Shown one piece after another: positions 25,172 through 32,385 of a DNA stretch of 34,591 nt. The DNA lies in contig OMUK01000036.1 in NCBI GenBank assembly GCA_900314215.1, forward strand, positions 1 through 34,591, written 5' to 3'. Below the pieces are notes generated by a model. That model saw only the letters and a program-made list of their open reading frames with translations. It ran no database searches and was not told the DNA's origin. Source of the stretch: an uncultured Prevotellaceae bacterium (GTDB taxonomy: Bacteria > Bacteroidota > Bacteroidia > Bacteroidales > Muribaculaceae). How positions within the stretch are numbered: the stretch's first letter is position 1; each line of letters starts with the position of its first letter. The translations under genes were made by a program, and so were the position numbers.

Positions 25172-26761
25172 CTAAGCGAAGGTGTCGGGCAAGTCGTTCT
25201 CATAGAGCACAGTGTCGCCAGGCTTCACGATGGAGTACATGTGTTGCCGTGCGGCGTCGAGGGTGTCGACGAGCTTCACACTCTTAGGGCTCATGCCGCC
25301 GGCCCGCAGGCCCTTGGCAATGGTGTCGCGGTTGTACTCGCCCACGATGATGGCCACGTCGCACGACTGGGCGATGAGCCGCCCGAAGCGCTCGTTGAAG
25401 TATTCCTGCCGGTTGCCCAGCTCGATGAGGCCGGGAGTGATGACGATGCGCTTGCCACCGGTCATGCTCGCCAGCACACCCAGGGCATTGCGCGAGCTGC
25501 GGGGATTGGAGTAGTGGGTGTCGTCGATCACAGTGAAGCCATGCGGGTCGAGGCTCATGTTGAGCCGGTGCTCGAGCTGCTCGATCTGGGCCACGGCGTG
25601 CTGTATCTTGTTGTCGCTCACATGCAACTTCATGGCTATGACCACGGCGGCCAGCAGGTCGCTCAGGTTGAACTCGCCCACGAGCCGCGTCGAGAGCGGC
25701 AGGCGGCGGCCCTCGCCCACCACAGTGAAGGTGGTGCCTTGCGGGGTGTAGCTGATGTCGTCCAGGTGGTAGTCGACCCCCTTGCCGTCGCGCACGGCGT
25801 AGTGCAGGCAGGGCACGCCCGCCACCGGGCGGGTGGGCAGCGAGGGATAGTCGGCGTTCACCACAGCCAGCCCGTCGGCGGGCAATGCATCGGCGAGCTC
25901 ATACTGGGCACGCTGCACGTTCTCTATCGTCTTGAAGGTGTCGAGGTTTTGCTCGCCCACCGCAGTGATTATGCCGTAGTGCGGATGCACCATGTCGCAT
26001 ATCTCCTGCACATCGCCCAGCTTCACAGCGCCCATCTCGCATATGAAGATTTCGTGCTCGGGCTTGAGCATCTCTCTGATGGTGCGCACCACGCCCATGA
26101 GCGTGTTGTAGGACTTGGGAGTCATGAGCACCGAGTATTGCTCGCTCAATATCTGGTTCAGGTAGTGCTTGGTGCTGGTCTTGCCGTAGCTGCCGCTTAT
26201 GCCTATCACCGCCAGGTGAGGCATCTGTGCCAAGCGCTGGCGCGCGTCGGCCACATAGCGGCGGTTGATGCGGCGCTCCACGGGCTGCATGAGCCAGTTC
26301 ACCGCCAGCGTCACAGCATAGGAGAAGGTGATGAAAAACACACCCGCCAGGCAGGCGTAGTACAGGCCCGTGGTGCCCAGCCAAGTAACATACAAGGCCG
26401 CCATCACCACAAGCATGATGGCCAGCTCGGTGAAATAGAGCCGCTTCACGCGGCGGGTGAACACCAGCGGCTTCTTATACTTCTTGCGGGCAAGCGAGAT
26501 GGCCTGCGCCAGCAGCACCAGCGCCAGTATCACCACCACATAGGGCGAGGCCATCGCCATCGTCGTGAACGACCCGATGAGCACCACCAGGGCGATGAGG
26601 CGGCGCACCGAGAGATACTCGTCGCTGCCCGTGATCCAGTTGTAGTAGCGGCTGTTGTAGTAGCTGTTTTGCTGCAGCATGAGCATGTCGACCTTGAGCA
26701 TAAGCAGCAAGTCGACCACCGTGACCACAAAGAAAAAGATATAGCTTATCGTCGCAAGCAT
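25172..26761 (-). CDS. Membrane-anchored Mur-ligase family protein
   Basis: A 529-residue protein. Residues 1 to about 160 contain about five membrane segments (roughly 4-22, 54-70, 72-90, 112-128 and 133-155) with basic loops between them. Residues 181-529 are a Mur-ligase ATPase and C-terminal domain: P-loop VIGISGSYGKTSTKHY (185-200), ICEMGAVKLGDV (E242) and IDDTHYSNPRSSRNAL, which resembles the MurF C-terminal block. The usual N-terminal domain that binds the UDP-sugar end of the substrate is missing, replaced by the membrane part. It may act on a lipid-linked or otherwise membrane-bound substrate; this is inference. It is the first gene of the cell-wall operon, with a -7 element at 26845-26852. 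Confidence 0.85.
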   Translation of the reverse strand: MLATISYIFFFVVTVVDLLLMLKVDMLMLQQNSYYNSRYYNWITGSDEYLSVRRLIALVVLIGSFTTMAMASPYVVVILALVLLAQAISLARKKYKKPLVFTRRVKRLYFTELAIMLVVMAALYVTWLGTTGLYYACLAGVFFITFSYAVTLAVNWLMQPVERRINRRYVADARQRLAQMPHLAVIGISGSYGKTSTKHYLNQILSEQYSVLMTPKSYNTLMGVVRTIREMLKPEHEIFICEMGAVKLGDVQEICDMVHPHYGIITAVGEQNLDTFKTIENVQRAQYELADALPADGLAVVNADYPSLPTRPVAGVPCLHYAVRDGKGVDYHLDDISYTPQGTTFTVVGEGRRLPLSTRLVGEFNLSDLLAAVVIAMKLHVSDNKIQHAVAQIEQLEHRLNMSLDPHGFTVIDDTHYSNPRSSRNALGVLASMTGGKRIVITPGLIELGNRQEYFNERFGRLIAQSCDVAIIVGEYNRDTIAKGLRAGGMSPKSVKLVDTLDAARQHMYSIVKPGDTVLYENDLPDTFA

Positions 26762-26844
26762 TTCTTCTTGACTTAAATTTCCATTTCCTAGTGCCAGGCC
26801 TCAACCACGGCGCCTATCGCCGCCCTCGAGGCCCTATCAACTTG

Positions 26845-26852
26845 CAAAGATA
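26845..26852 (-). promoter_or_regulatory. Probable -7 element of the cell-wall operon
   Basis: TATCTTTG on the minus strand, 83 nt upstream of the membrane Mur-ligase ATG. No -33 TTTG was found at the usual spacing. Confidence 0.5.
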
Positions 26853-26939
26853 GCGATTTTCCCATAAAAACCGCCCGTTTTGCTCAATATAATTGCCCAT
26901 GGGCTTGCATTGGGCCACGATGCAGAGCGACGGCAGGGG

Positions 26940-26970
26940 TTGCGGGGGTGGGCGAAGTTTTGTAATTTTG
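26940..26970 (+). promoter_or_regulatory. Promoter of recR
   Basis: TTG at 26940-26942, 20 nt, then TAATTTTG at 26963-26970. It gives a leader of about 34 nt to the recR ATG at 27008. Confidence 0.7.
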
Positions 26971-27007
26971 CAAGCGCGCTGCACAAGGGCGGCGCCGTGC
27001 TACTGAA

Positions 27008-27640
27008 ATGGATCAAGAATTTGCCTCGTCGCTGCTGGAGAATGCAGTGAGTGAATTTGCCAAACTGCCTGGCATAGGGCGCAAGACTGCCTTGCGCCTG
27101 GCCCTCTACGTGCTCAAGCAGGACAAGGAGAGCGCCCACCGCTTTGGCGAGGCCATCATCAAGCTGCGCGACGAGATACAATATTGCCGCGTGTGCCACA
27201 ACATCAGCGAGACCGAGGTGTGCCCCATCTGCTCCAATCCCACGCGCGACCACGGCACGATATGCGTGGTTGAGAATGTGAAGGATGTGATGAGCATCGA
27301 GAACACCCACCAGCACCACGGCTTGTATCACGTGCTGGGCGGCCTCATCTCGCCCATGGACGGCGTGGGGCCCCAGGATATCGAGATCGACAGCCTGGTC
27401 GACCGCGTGAAGGCCGGCGGCGTGCGCGAGGTGATACTGGCGCTGAGCGCCACCATGGAGGGCGACACCACCAATTTCTACATCTTTCGCAAGCTGGCGC
27501 CCTACCCCGATGTGAAAATCACCATGCTGGCCCGCGGCGTGAGTGTGGGCAACGAGATTGAGTATACCGATGAGCTCACCCTGGGCCGCTCCATCCAAAA
27601 CCGCACTCTCTTCAGCGACACCTTCCACAAGGAGGGCTAA
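27008..27640 (+). CDS. recR: Recombination mediator RecR
   Basis: With RecO (and RecF), RecR loads RecA on SSB-coated gaps during recombinational DNA repair. The 210-residue protein has the helix-hairpin-helix [13 protein letters not shown] (20-32), a C4 zinc site (C60, C63, C72, C75 in CRVC and CPIC) and a Toprim domain starting [14 protein letters not shown] (86-99, with the conserved Glu 89), ending with the Walker-like [22 protein letters not shown] region. Length is standard (about 200). It has its own promoter and ends in a convergent region with hairpins. Confidence 0.97.
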   Translation: MDQEFASSLLENAVSEFAKLPGIGRKTALRLALYVLKQDKESAHRFGEAIIKLRDEIQYCRVCHNISETEVCPICSNPTRDHGTICVVENVKDVMSIENTHQHHGLYHVLGGLISPMDGVGPQDIEIDSLVDRVKAGGVREVILALSATMEGDTTNFYIFRKLAPYPDVKITMLARGVSVGNEIEYTDELTLGRSIQNRTLFSDTFHKEG

Positions 27641-27646
27641 GAGCCC

Positions 27647-27683
27647 CATAGCCAACGAGCTGGCTATGAGACACTGAAAGTGT
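27647..27683 (+). terminator. Tandem hairpins after recR
   Basis: CATAGCCA (27647-27654) pairs perfectly with TGGCTATG (27661-27668) around a 6-nt loop, and ACACT (27671-27675) pairs with AGTGT (27679-27683) around 3 nt. They start 7 nt after the recR stop. Neither has a U-tract, so the termination role is uncertain; they may act as 3' stabilising structures. Confidence 0.4.
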
Positions 27684-27740
27684 ACCAAAACAAGTCGATT
27701 ATTCCGCTCCAGCGGCACCTTTTGTCCCCCCACGAAAAGC

Positions 27741-27766
27741 AAAAAAAGCCCCTTATTGCTGGGGCT
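27741..27766 (-). terminator. Intrinsic terminator of the pantothenate kinase transcript
   Basis: On the minus strand AGCCCC, an 8-nt loop and GGGGCT (stem 27761-27766 with 27747-27752) run into seven T (27747-27741), a classic rho-independent terminator. The stop codon of the small protein gene (27753-27755) lies inside the loop. Confidence 0.8.
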
Positions 27767-27953
27767 CTTGTGCGTCGTGCGGGGCAGTGTCGCCGCCGCC
27801 ATCGGGCGAGGAGGCATTCTGCTTCTTCTGCTCGGCCAGTTTCTTGCGGTAGGCCTCGAGGTAGCGGCGCAAGCGCTTCTTGTGCTCGAGCTCCTTCTTG
27901 GCCTTGCGGGCATTGTACTCCTGCCAGTGATATTCCACGTAGTTGTCGGCCAT
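27753..27953 (-). CDS. Small charged protein of unknown function
   Basis: A 66-residue protein, almost entirely helical and charged in its first 45 residues (YVEYHWQEYNARKAKKELE, KKRLRRYLEAYRKKLAEQ), then a polar disordered tail. I do not recognise a characterised family, although similar short MADNY-starting proteins occur in Bacteroidetes. The ATG is 7 nt after the pantothenate kinase stop on the same strand, and the transcript terminator overlaps its 3' end, so it belongs to the same transcript. The close spacing, start and organised terminator support that it is real. No function is proposed. Confidence 0.68.
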   Translation of the reverse strand: MADNYVEYHWQEYNARKAKKELEHKKRLRRYLEAYRKKLAEQKKQNASSPDGGGDTAPHDAQEPQQ

Positions 27954-27960
27954 AGTGCAA

Positions 27961-28782
27961 TCAGTGCTTAAAGGCCAGGGCGGCGCCCAGGGCGGTGAGA
28001 TAGACCGAATGCTCGGGGATGTGGAAATGCACGCCGTAGAGCTCCTCCATCACGGGAAACACCTCGTGGCACTCGGGCAGGCGCGTCATGTTGCCAATGA
28101 GCACAAAGTCCTTGATGCCGCTATTGAGCGTGGAGAGCACTGCTGCCGACCCGATGGTCTCGAGCACCATGATAATCAGCCCCTTGGCAACGTCGGAGTC
28201 CTCCACGGGGCTGTTCACTGCCTTGCCAAAAAGCGAGGCGGTGGCATAGGTGGGCAGGCCGGGCAACTCCTCCTTGCTGATGTCCTTGATTTGCAGGTTC
28301 ACCTTGCTGGCGTCGCCGTGGCTTGCCAGGTCGACCAGATTGGGCACATTGCGCAACTTGAGCATCAAGCGCGACAAGCCCTGGAGCGTGCCGCCGCCCA
28401 TGCTGATGCCGCCCGCGTGCACAATCTTGTCGCCGTTGACCTGCACCAGCGTGGTGCCCGTGCCCATCGAGACCACCATGATGGGGTCGGTCTTGACGGC
28501 ATACTTGGCACCCAGGCCGTCGCTCTCAAACTCGCCCACCTTGCTTGTGGGCAGGCCATAGATGGGCGTGTCGACATTGCTGCTGCCCACGCCGGTGAGC
28601 ATCACGTGCTCCACGTCGCCCAGCGAGATATTGTTGTCGTAGATGTATTTTCCAAATGCTCCAAAGAGTGAAGTGATGGGGTCGGCAGCGGTGATAAACA
28701 TGGGAGAGACGACCTTGCCCTCATCGAGTCCCACAATCTTGGTGGTGCTGCCACCCACGTCGATACCTATTACAAGTCCCAT
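27961..28782 (-). CDS. coaW: Type II pantothenate kinase
   Basis: It phosphorylates pantothenate, the first step of coenzyme A synthesis. The 273-residue protein belongs to the ASKHA (actin-like) fold: IGIDVGGSTTKIVG (5-18) is the phosphate-binding loop, VSMGTGTTLV the second phosphate motif, and GGGTLQGL and TALGAALAF follow. The pattern matches the eukaryote-like type II family (Staphylococcus CoaW, animal PANK), not type III CoaX. Length fits the bacterial form (about 270). Own promoter at 28828-28859; the small charged protein follows after 7 nt. It is a surprising type for Bacteroidales, where type III kinases are common. Confidence 0.88.
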   Translation of the reverse strand: MGLVIGIDVGGSTTKIVGLDEGKVVSPMFITAADPITSLFGAFGKYIYDNNISLGDVEHVMLTGVGSSNVDTPIYGLPTSKVGEFESDGLGAKYAVKTDPIMVVSMGTGTTLVQVNGDKIVHAGGISMGGGTLQGLSRLMLKLRNVPNLVDLASHGDASKVNLQIKDISKEELPGLPTYATASLFGKAVNSPVEDSDVAKGLIIMVLETIGSAAVLSTLNSGIKDFVLIGNMTRLPECHEVFPVMEELYGVHFHIPEHSVYLTALGAALAFKH

Positions 28783-28827
28783 AGTTGTCGTGCAATTGCG
28801 ATTAGTTTCAATATAGTTTTAACGCTG

Positions 28828-28859
28828 TAAAATTACTGTTTAATATTCAACTTTACAAA
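28828..28859 (-). promoter_or_regulatory. Promoter of the pantothenate kinase gene
   Basis: Minus strand: TTTG (28859-28856), 20 nt, TAATTTTA (28835-28828), one mismatch in the -7 element. It lies directly beside the divergent promoter of the glycosyltransferase gene. Confidence 0.6.
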
Positions 28860-28867
28860 ATAAATGT

Positions 28868-28875
28868 TAACTTTG
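28868..28875 (+). promoter_or_regulatory. Probable -7 element of the glycosyltransferase-GNAT operon
   Basis: TAACTTTG, a perfect -7 element, 34 nt upstream of the TTG start at 28909. The -33 element is poor (no TTTG at about 20 nt upstream). It sits 8 bp from the -33 of the divergent coaW promoter. Confidence 0.5.
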
Positions 28876-28891
28876 CGCTACGTTAGCACTT

Positions 28892-28900
28892 AAAAAGGAG
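28892..28900 (+). promoter_or_regulatory. Strong ribosome binding site that supports a TTG start
   Basis: AAAAAGGAG ends 8 nt before the TTG at 28909. Strong Shine-Dalgarno sequences are unusual in this window and this one fixes the non-ATG start. Confidence 0.7.
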
Positions 28901-28908
28901 CAGCTATT

Positions 28909-30027
28909 TTGAAGTTAACCATCGTCATAGTAAGCTATAGAGCCAAGTATTTCCTTGAGCAGACCCTGCGGTCGGCCCTAGAGGCCACAAGCGATATCGA
29001 CGGTGAAATCATTGTGGTCGACAACAACTCGGCCGACGACACAATGCCCTGGATCAAAGCGCGCTTTCCCCAAGTGCGACTGATCGAAAACAAGGAAAAC
29101 GCGGGCTTCGGCCGGGCCAACAATCAAGCCATAGCCCAAGCCCAGGGCCAATACACGCTCATCCTCAACCCCGACACCATAGTCACCGGCAAGTGCCTGC
29201 ACGAGTGCATCGACTGGATGCAACAGCATCCCAAGTGCGGCGCCATAGGCGTGCACATGGTCGATGGCAACGGCCGCTTCCTGCCCGAGTCGAAGCGGGC
29301 TTTCCCTAGCCCGTGGGTGTCGTTTTGCAAGATATTCGGGCTCTCCAGGCTGTTTCCCCGCTCGCGCTGGCTGGCCAAGTACCACCTGCGCTACCTCGAC
29401 GAGCATAAGCCCCATGTGGTCGACATACTCTCGGGCGCCTTCATGTTTTGCCGCACTGGCCTGCTGCAGCAAGTGGGCGGCTTCGACACCGACTTCTTCA
29501 TGTATGGCGAGGACATCGACCTCTCCTACCGCCTCAACAAGGCTGGCTATCAGAACTGGTATATACCCGTGAGCATCATCCACTACAAGGGCGAGAGCAC
29601 CCGCAAGGAGTCGATGCGCTATGTGGAAATCTTCTACGACGCCATGCTCATCTTCTACCGCAAGCACTACCCCCACATGGGCCGGGTGGCCTACCCCTGT
29701 GTGAAACTGGGCGTGTGGGTGCGCCAGTCGCTGGCCAAGGCCAAGCGCCGCTTCACGAGCAACAAGCCGGCAGCGGCAACCACGGCTGCTGCCTGCCAGG
29801 TGATACTGAGCGGCGATGCCCCGGCTGTGGCACAGGCGTGCGGCATCGAGCGCTATGCCACCCAGCTCCCCAGCGAGGGCGATGCCAGCGTGATTATCGA
29901 CGACAGCACCTATAGCTATGGCGAGATTGTCGACACCATAGCCAGCAGGGCCCGCAAGGGGCTGTGCTGGCACATCTACTCCAGCCACGACGGCATGCTC
30001 ATATCACCCAAAATGCAACAATCATGA
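28909..30027 (+). CDS. Family 2 glycosyltransferase
   Basis: An inverting GT-A-type transferase of the rhamnosyltransferase-like GT2 group, probably acting on a surface glycan or LPS. The 372-residue protein begins at TTG: MKLTIVIVSYRAKYFLEQTL, then EIIVVDNNSADDT (33-45), NAGFGRANNQA (64-74), the metal-binding DxD-equivalent NPDT (87-90), SGAFMFCRT and GEDIDLSYR (200-208) with the catalytic base region, and IHYKGESTRK (224-233). Residues about 295-372 form a separate segment (CQVILSGDAPAVAQACG, ASVIIDDSTYSYGEI) that may be a small Rossmann-like unit. Its stop overlaps the next ATG by 4 bp. The sugar and acceptor are not predictable here. Confidence 0.9.
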   Translation: MKLTIVIVSYRAKYFLEQTLRSALEATSDIDGEIIVVDNNSADDTMPWIKARFPQVRLIENKENAGFGRANNQAIAQAQGQYTLILNPDTIVTGKCLHECIDWMQQHPKCGAIGVHMVDGNGRFLPESKRAFPSPWVSFCKIFGLSRLFPRSRWLAKYHLRYLDEHKPHVVDILSGAFMFCRTGLLQQVGGFDTDFFMYGEDIDLSYRLNKAGYQNWYIPVSIIHYKGESTRKESMRYVEIFYDAMLIFYRKHYPHMGRVAYPCVKLGVWVRQSLAKAKRRFTSNKPAAATTAAACQVILSGDAPAVAQACGIERYATQLPSEGDASVIIDDSTYSYGEIVDTIASRARKGLCWHIYSSHDGMLISPKMQQS

Positions 30028-30563
30028 GCAGCCTACTCTCGACCGACATCATCACGCTGCGGGCACTCGAGCCCACCGACATCGACCTGCTCTACCGCTG
30101 GGAAAACGATACCACCCTGTGGACGGTGACCGACACCATGGCACCCTACTCGCGGCAAGTGATATGGCAATATCTCAAGAATTACTCGGGCGACGTCTAT
30201 GCCTCCCACCAGCTCAGGCTCATGGTCACCCTCACGGCCACGGGCGAGACCGTGGGCATCATCGACCTCAACGACGTCGATGCCTTCAACAGCCGCGCCG
30301 AGGTGGGCCTGCTCATTGCTCGGCCCTGGCAGGGCAAGGGCTACGCCCACGCAGCGCTTGCCATCGTCATGAACTACGCACAAAACCACCTGGGCCTGCG
30401 CCAGCTCTACGTGAAAATTCCGCTCGACAACGAGGCCTGCCTGCACGTGTTCACCGATTGCGGCTTCACCATGAGCGGCACCCTGCGGTCGTGGATCAAG
30501 CGCGGCTCCCGCTACCACGACGTGGCCCTGCTGCAACACATAGGCTGCAACCCACGGCCCTAG
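30024..30563 (+). CDS. GNAT-family N-acetyltransferase (RimJ/RimL-like)
   Basis: A 179-residue acetyl-CoA-dependent transferase. Typical blocks are ITLRALEPTDIDLLYRWENDTTLW at the N-terminus (broken across residues 10-33), VGIIDLNDVD, AEVGLLIARPWQGKGYAHAALA with the CoA-binding RxWQGKGYA loop (motif A), and LYVKIPLDNEACLHVFTDCGF. The ATG is placed at 30024 because it overlaps the glycosyltransferase stop as ATGA; an in-frame Met 20 codons upstream lies deep inside that gene. Translational coupling suggests a shared function, perhaps acetylating a glycan precursor or protein. The substrate is unknown. Confidence 0.88.
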   Translation: MSSLLSTDIITLRALEPTDIDLLYRWENDTTLWTVTDTMAPYSRQVIWQYLKNYSGDVYASHQLRLMVTLTATGETVGIIDLNDVDAFNSRAEVGLLIARPWQGKGYAHAALAIVMNYAQNHLGLRQLYVKIPLDNEACLHVFTDCGFTMSGTLRSWIKRGSRYHDVALLQHIGCNPRP

Positions 30564-30618
30564 CCTCGCAGCCGGTTTCCCCACGCAGCTGGCCCTTACG
30601 CCGAATTTCTAAATCGCA

Positions 30619-30650
30619 TTTGCTGATGTGCAACTTTATTATTATATTTG
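30619..30650 (+). promoter_or_regulatory. Consensus promoter of yqgE with almost no leader
   Basis: TTTG (30619-30622), exactly 20 nt, TATATTTG (30643-30650), a perfect consensus. The expected transcript start is about 30654, only some 6 nt before the ATG at 30660. Confidence 0.8.
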
Positions 30651-30659
30651 TTGTAGATT

Positions 30660-31265
30660 ATGCAAGAGATTAATCAAGACATATTCAACCTGCTCGACGC
30701 GCAGCCCACCCCGTCGCGCGGCTCCACACTTGTGGCCAAGCCGTCGCTCATCGACCCCAGCTTCAAGCGCGCGGTGATTGTGCTCATCGACCACGACAAT
30801 GAGAATGGCAGCATGGGCTTGATAGTGAACAAGTTCACTGGCTTCACCCTGCACGACGTGCTGCCCAAGATCAACAATACCGACGACATACCCCTCTACC
30901 TGGGCGGCCCGGTGAAGCCCGAGATGATGTTCTTCCTGCATCGATTGGGCCCCGACGTCATCCCCAAGTCGCTGCAAGTGGCGCAAGGCCTTTACCTGGG
31001 CGGCGACTACAATGTGATGAAGGAGTATATCGACAGCGGCGAGCCCGTAGCGGGAAAGGTGAAATTCATACTGGGCTACTCGGGCTGGGAAAAAGGTCAG
31101 CTCGACGGCGAAATCGACCGCCACGACTGGGCCGTGCTCAACCGGGCAAACCTCGACAACCTCATGGACGAGGCCGACGACCAGCTGTGGCGCCACGCCG
31201 TGGAGGACTTTGGCGAGAAATACAGCATGTGGCTCAACTGGCCACGCGACCCGTCGCAGAATTAG
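30660..31265 (+). CDS. YqgE/AlgH family protein
   Basis: A 201-residue protein of the UPF0301 (AlgH) family; AlgH was named for a link to alginate regulation in Pseudomonas, but the biochemical role is unsettled. Residues about 18-195 carry the family pattern: SRGSTLVAKPSLIDPSFKRAVI-like start (18-39), GSMGLIVNKFTG, LGGPVKPEMMFFLHRLG and FILGYSGWEKGQLDGEI, with the tail NLDNLMDEADDQLWRHAV. No alternative ATG exists before M51, so the start is fixed even though it lies nearly at the transcript start. It is a single gene. Confidence 0.92.
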   Translation: MQEINQDIFNLLDAQPTPSRGSTLVAKPSLIDPSFKRAVIVLIDHDNENGSMGLIVNKFTGFTLHDVLPKINNTDDIPLYLGGPVKPEMMFFLHRLGPDVIPKSLQVAQGLYLGGDYNVMKEYIDSGEPVAGKVKFILGYSGWEKGQLDGEIDRHDWAVLNRANLDNLMDEADDQLWRHAVEDFGEKYSMWLNWPRDPSQN

Positions 31266-31329
31266 AGCCACAACGACGCCCCGCAATCCATAAGAATGTG
31301 AAAATGATGCAAAATAGCATTAAGAAACA

Positions 31330-31359
31330 TTGCCAGGGCCGAATAAATCGCTAACTTTA
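31330..31359 (+). promoter_or_regulatory. Promoter of the aspartokinase-thrC pair
   Basis: TTG at 31330-31332, 19 nt, TAACTTTA at 31352-31359 (one mismatch). The leader to the ATG at 31404 would be about 40 nt. I see no leader peptide or riboswitch there. Confidence 0.6.
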
Positions 31360-31403
31360 TCGTTGTAAATTATTACAGCATCTTTTTCATCAACAACTCA
31401 AGA

Positions 31404-32285
31404 ATGAAAGTACTAAAATTTGGAGGCACATCGGTAGGTTCGATCGAGAGCCTGCGCAACGTGAAACGCATCGTAGAGGCCCAGCAGGACCAAGTGATTG
31501 TAGTGGTTTCGGCACTGGGAGGAGTCACCGACTTGCTCATCGACATGACCCGCAAGGCCGAGGCACAAGACGACTCCTACGAGGCCATGGTAGAGCAGTT
31601 GCTCAACCGCCACAACACCGTGATTGAGGGCGTGGTTCCACCCCAGCAGCAAGCACAATGCAAGGCCATCATGCAGCAATTCATCGTGGGCGGCCTGCCG
31701 CAATTCTTCTCGATGCTCTATGCCAACCAGCAGATAGCGGCCGACTTCAAGGCGCAAGTAGAAGACGCCATCGTGGCCCACGGCGAAACCCTATCGTCGG
31801 CCATCGTCACCTGCATGCTGGGCGCCGTGCCACACTTCTCGCCCAATTTCATCAAGACCAAGGACGTGAACGGCGAACGCATACTCGACAACAAGACCTT
31901 CGACCTCATCGCCCAGGAGTTTAAGGGCCGCAACGAGAAGGTGCACGTGACGCAAGGTTTCATCAGCGAGGACAGCGACAACGGCGCCAAGACCAACCTG
32001 GGCCGCGGCGGCAGCGACTTCACCGCCGCTCTCATCGCAGCCGCACTTGATGCCGAGTGCCTCGAGATATGGACCGACGTCGACGGCTTCTACACCGCCG
32101 ACCCCCGAAAGGACCCCAACGCCACCCTGCTGCCCAAAATGACCTACCAGCAGGCACTCGACATGTGCAACGCCGGTGCCAAGGTGATCTACGCCCCCAC
32201 CCTGTCGCCCGTGGCCATCAAGCACATACCCGTGTGGGTGAAAAACACCTTCAACCCCGAGGCGCCTGGCACACTCATCAACTGA
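31404..32285 (+). CDS. Aspartate kinase, catalytic domain only
   Basis: It phosphorylates aspartate, the first step toward lysine, threonine and methionine. The 293-residue protein has the complete amino-acid-kinase domain: KFGGTSVGS (5-13), VVVSALGGVTD (33-43), HGETLSSAIV (126-135), TNLGRGGSDFT (197-207), IWTDVDGFYTADPR (222-235) and the closing IPVWVKNTFNPEAPGT. It stops at the end of that domain, whereas usual aspartokinases carry two C-terminal ACT domains (about 440 residues) and Bacteroides ThrA is fused to homoserine dehydrogenase (about 810). No ACT or dehydrogenase sequence remains in the 100 nt before thrC. It may be insensitive to feedback or need a partner; this is inference. Its own promoter lies upstream. 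Confidence 0.9.
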   Translation: MKVLKFGGTSVGSIESLRNVKRIVEAQQDQVIVVVSALGGVTDLLIDMTRKAEAQDDSYEAMVEQLLNRHNTVIEGVVPPQQQAQCKAIMQQFIVGGLPQFFSMLYANQQIAADFKAQVEDAIVAHGETLSSAIVTCMLGAVPHFSPNFIKTKDVNGERILDNKTFDLIAQEFKGRNEKVHVTQGFISEDSDNGAKTNLGRGGSDFTAALIAAALDAECLEIWTDVDGFYTADPRKDPNATLLPKMTYQQALDMCNAGAKVIYAPTLSPVAIKHIPVWVKNTFNPEAPGTLIN

Positions 32286-32385
32286 CGTAAAGGTAGCGGG
32301 CTCCACACCGCACACGCGCGGCACGATTTTTCCAAAAGAAACAACACCATACACAATTACACCCAACAAACAACAAAACCAAGCA

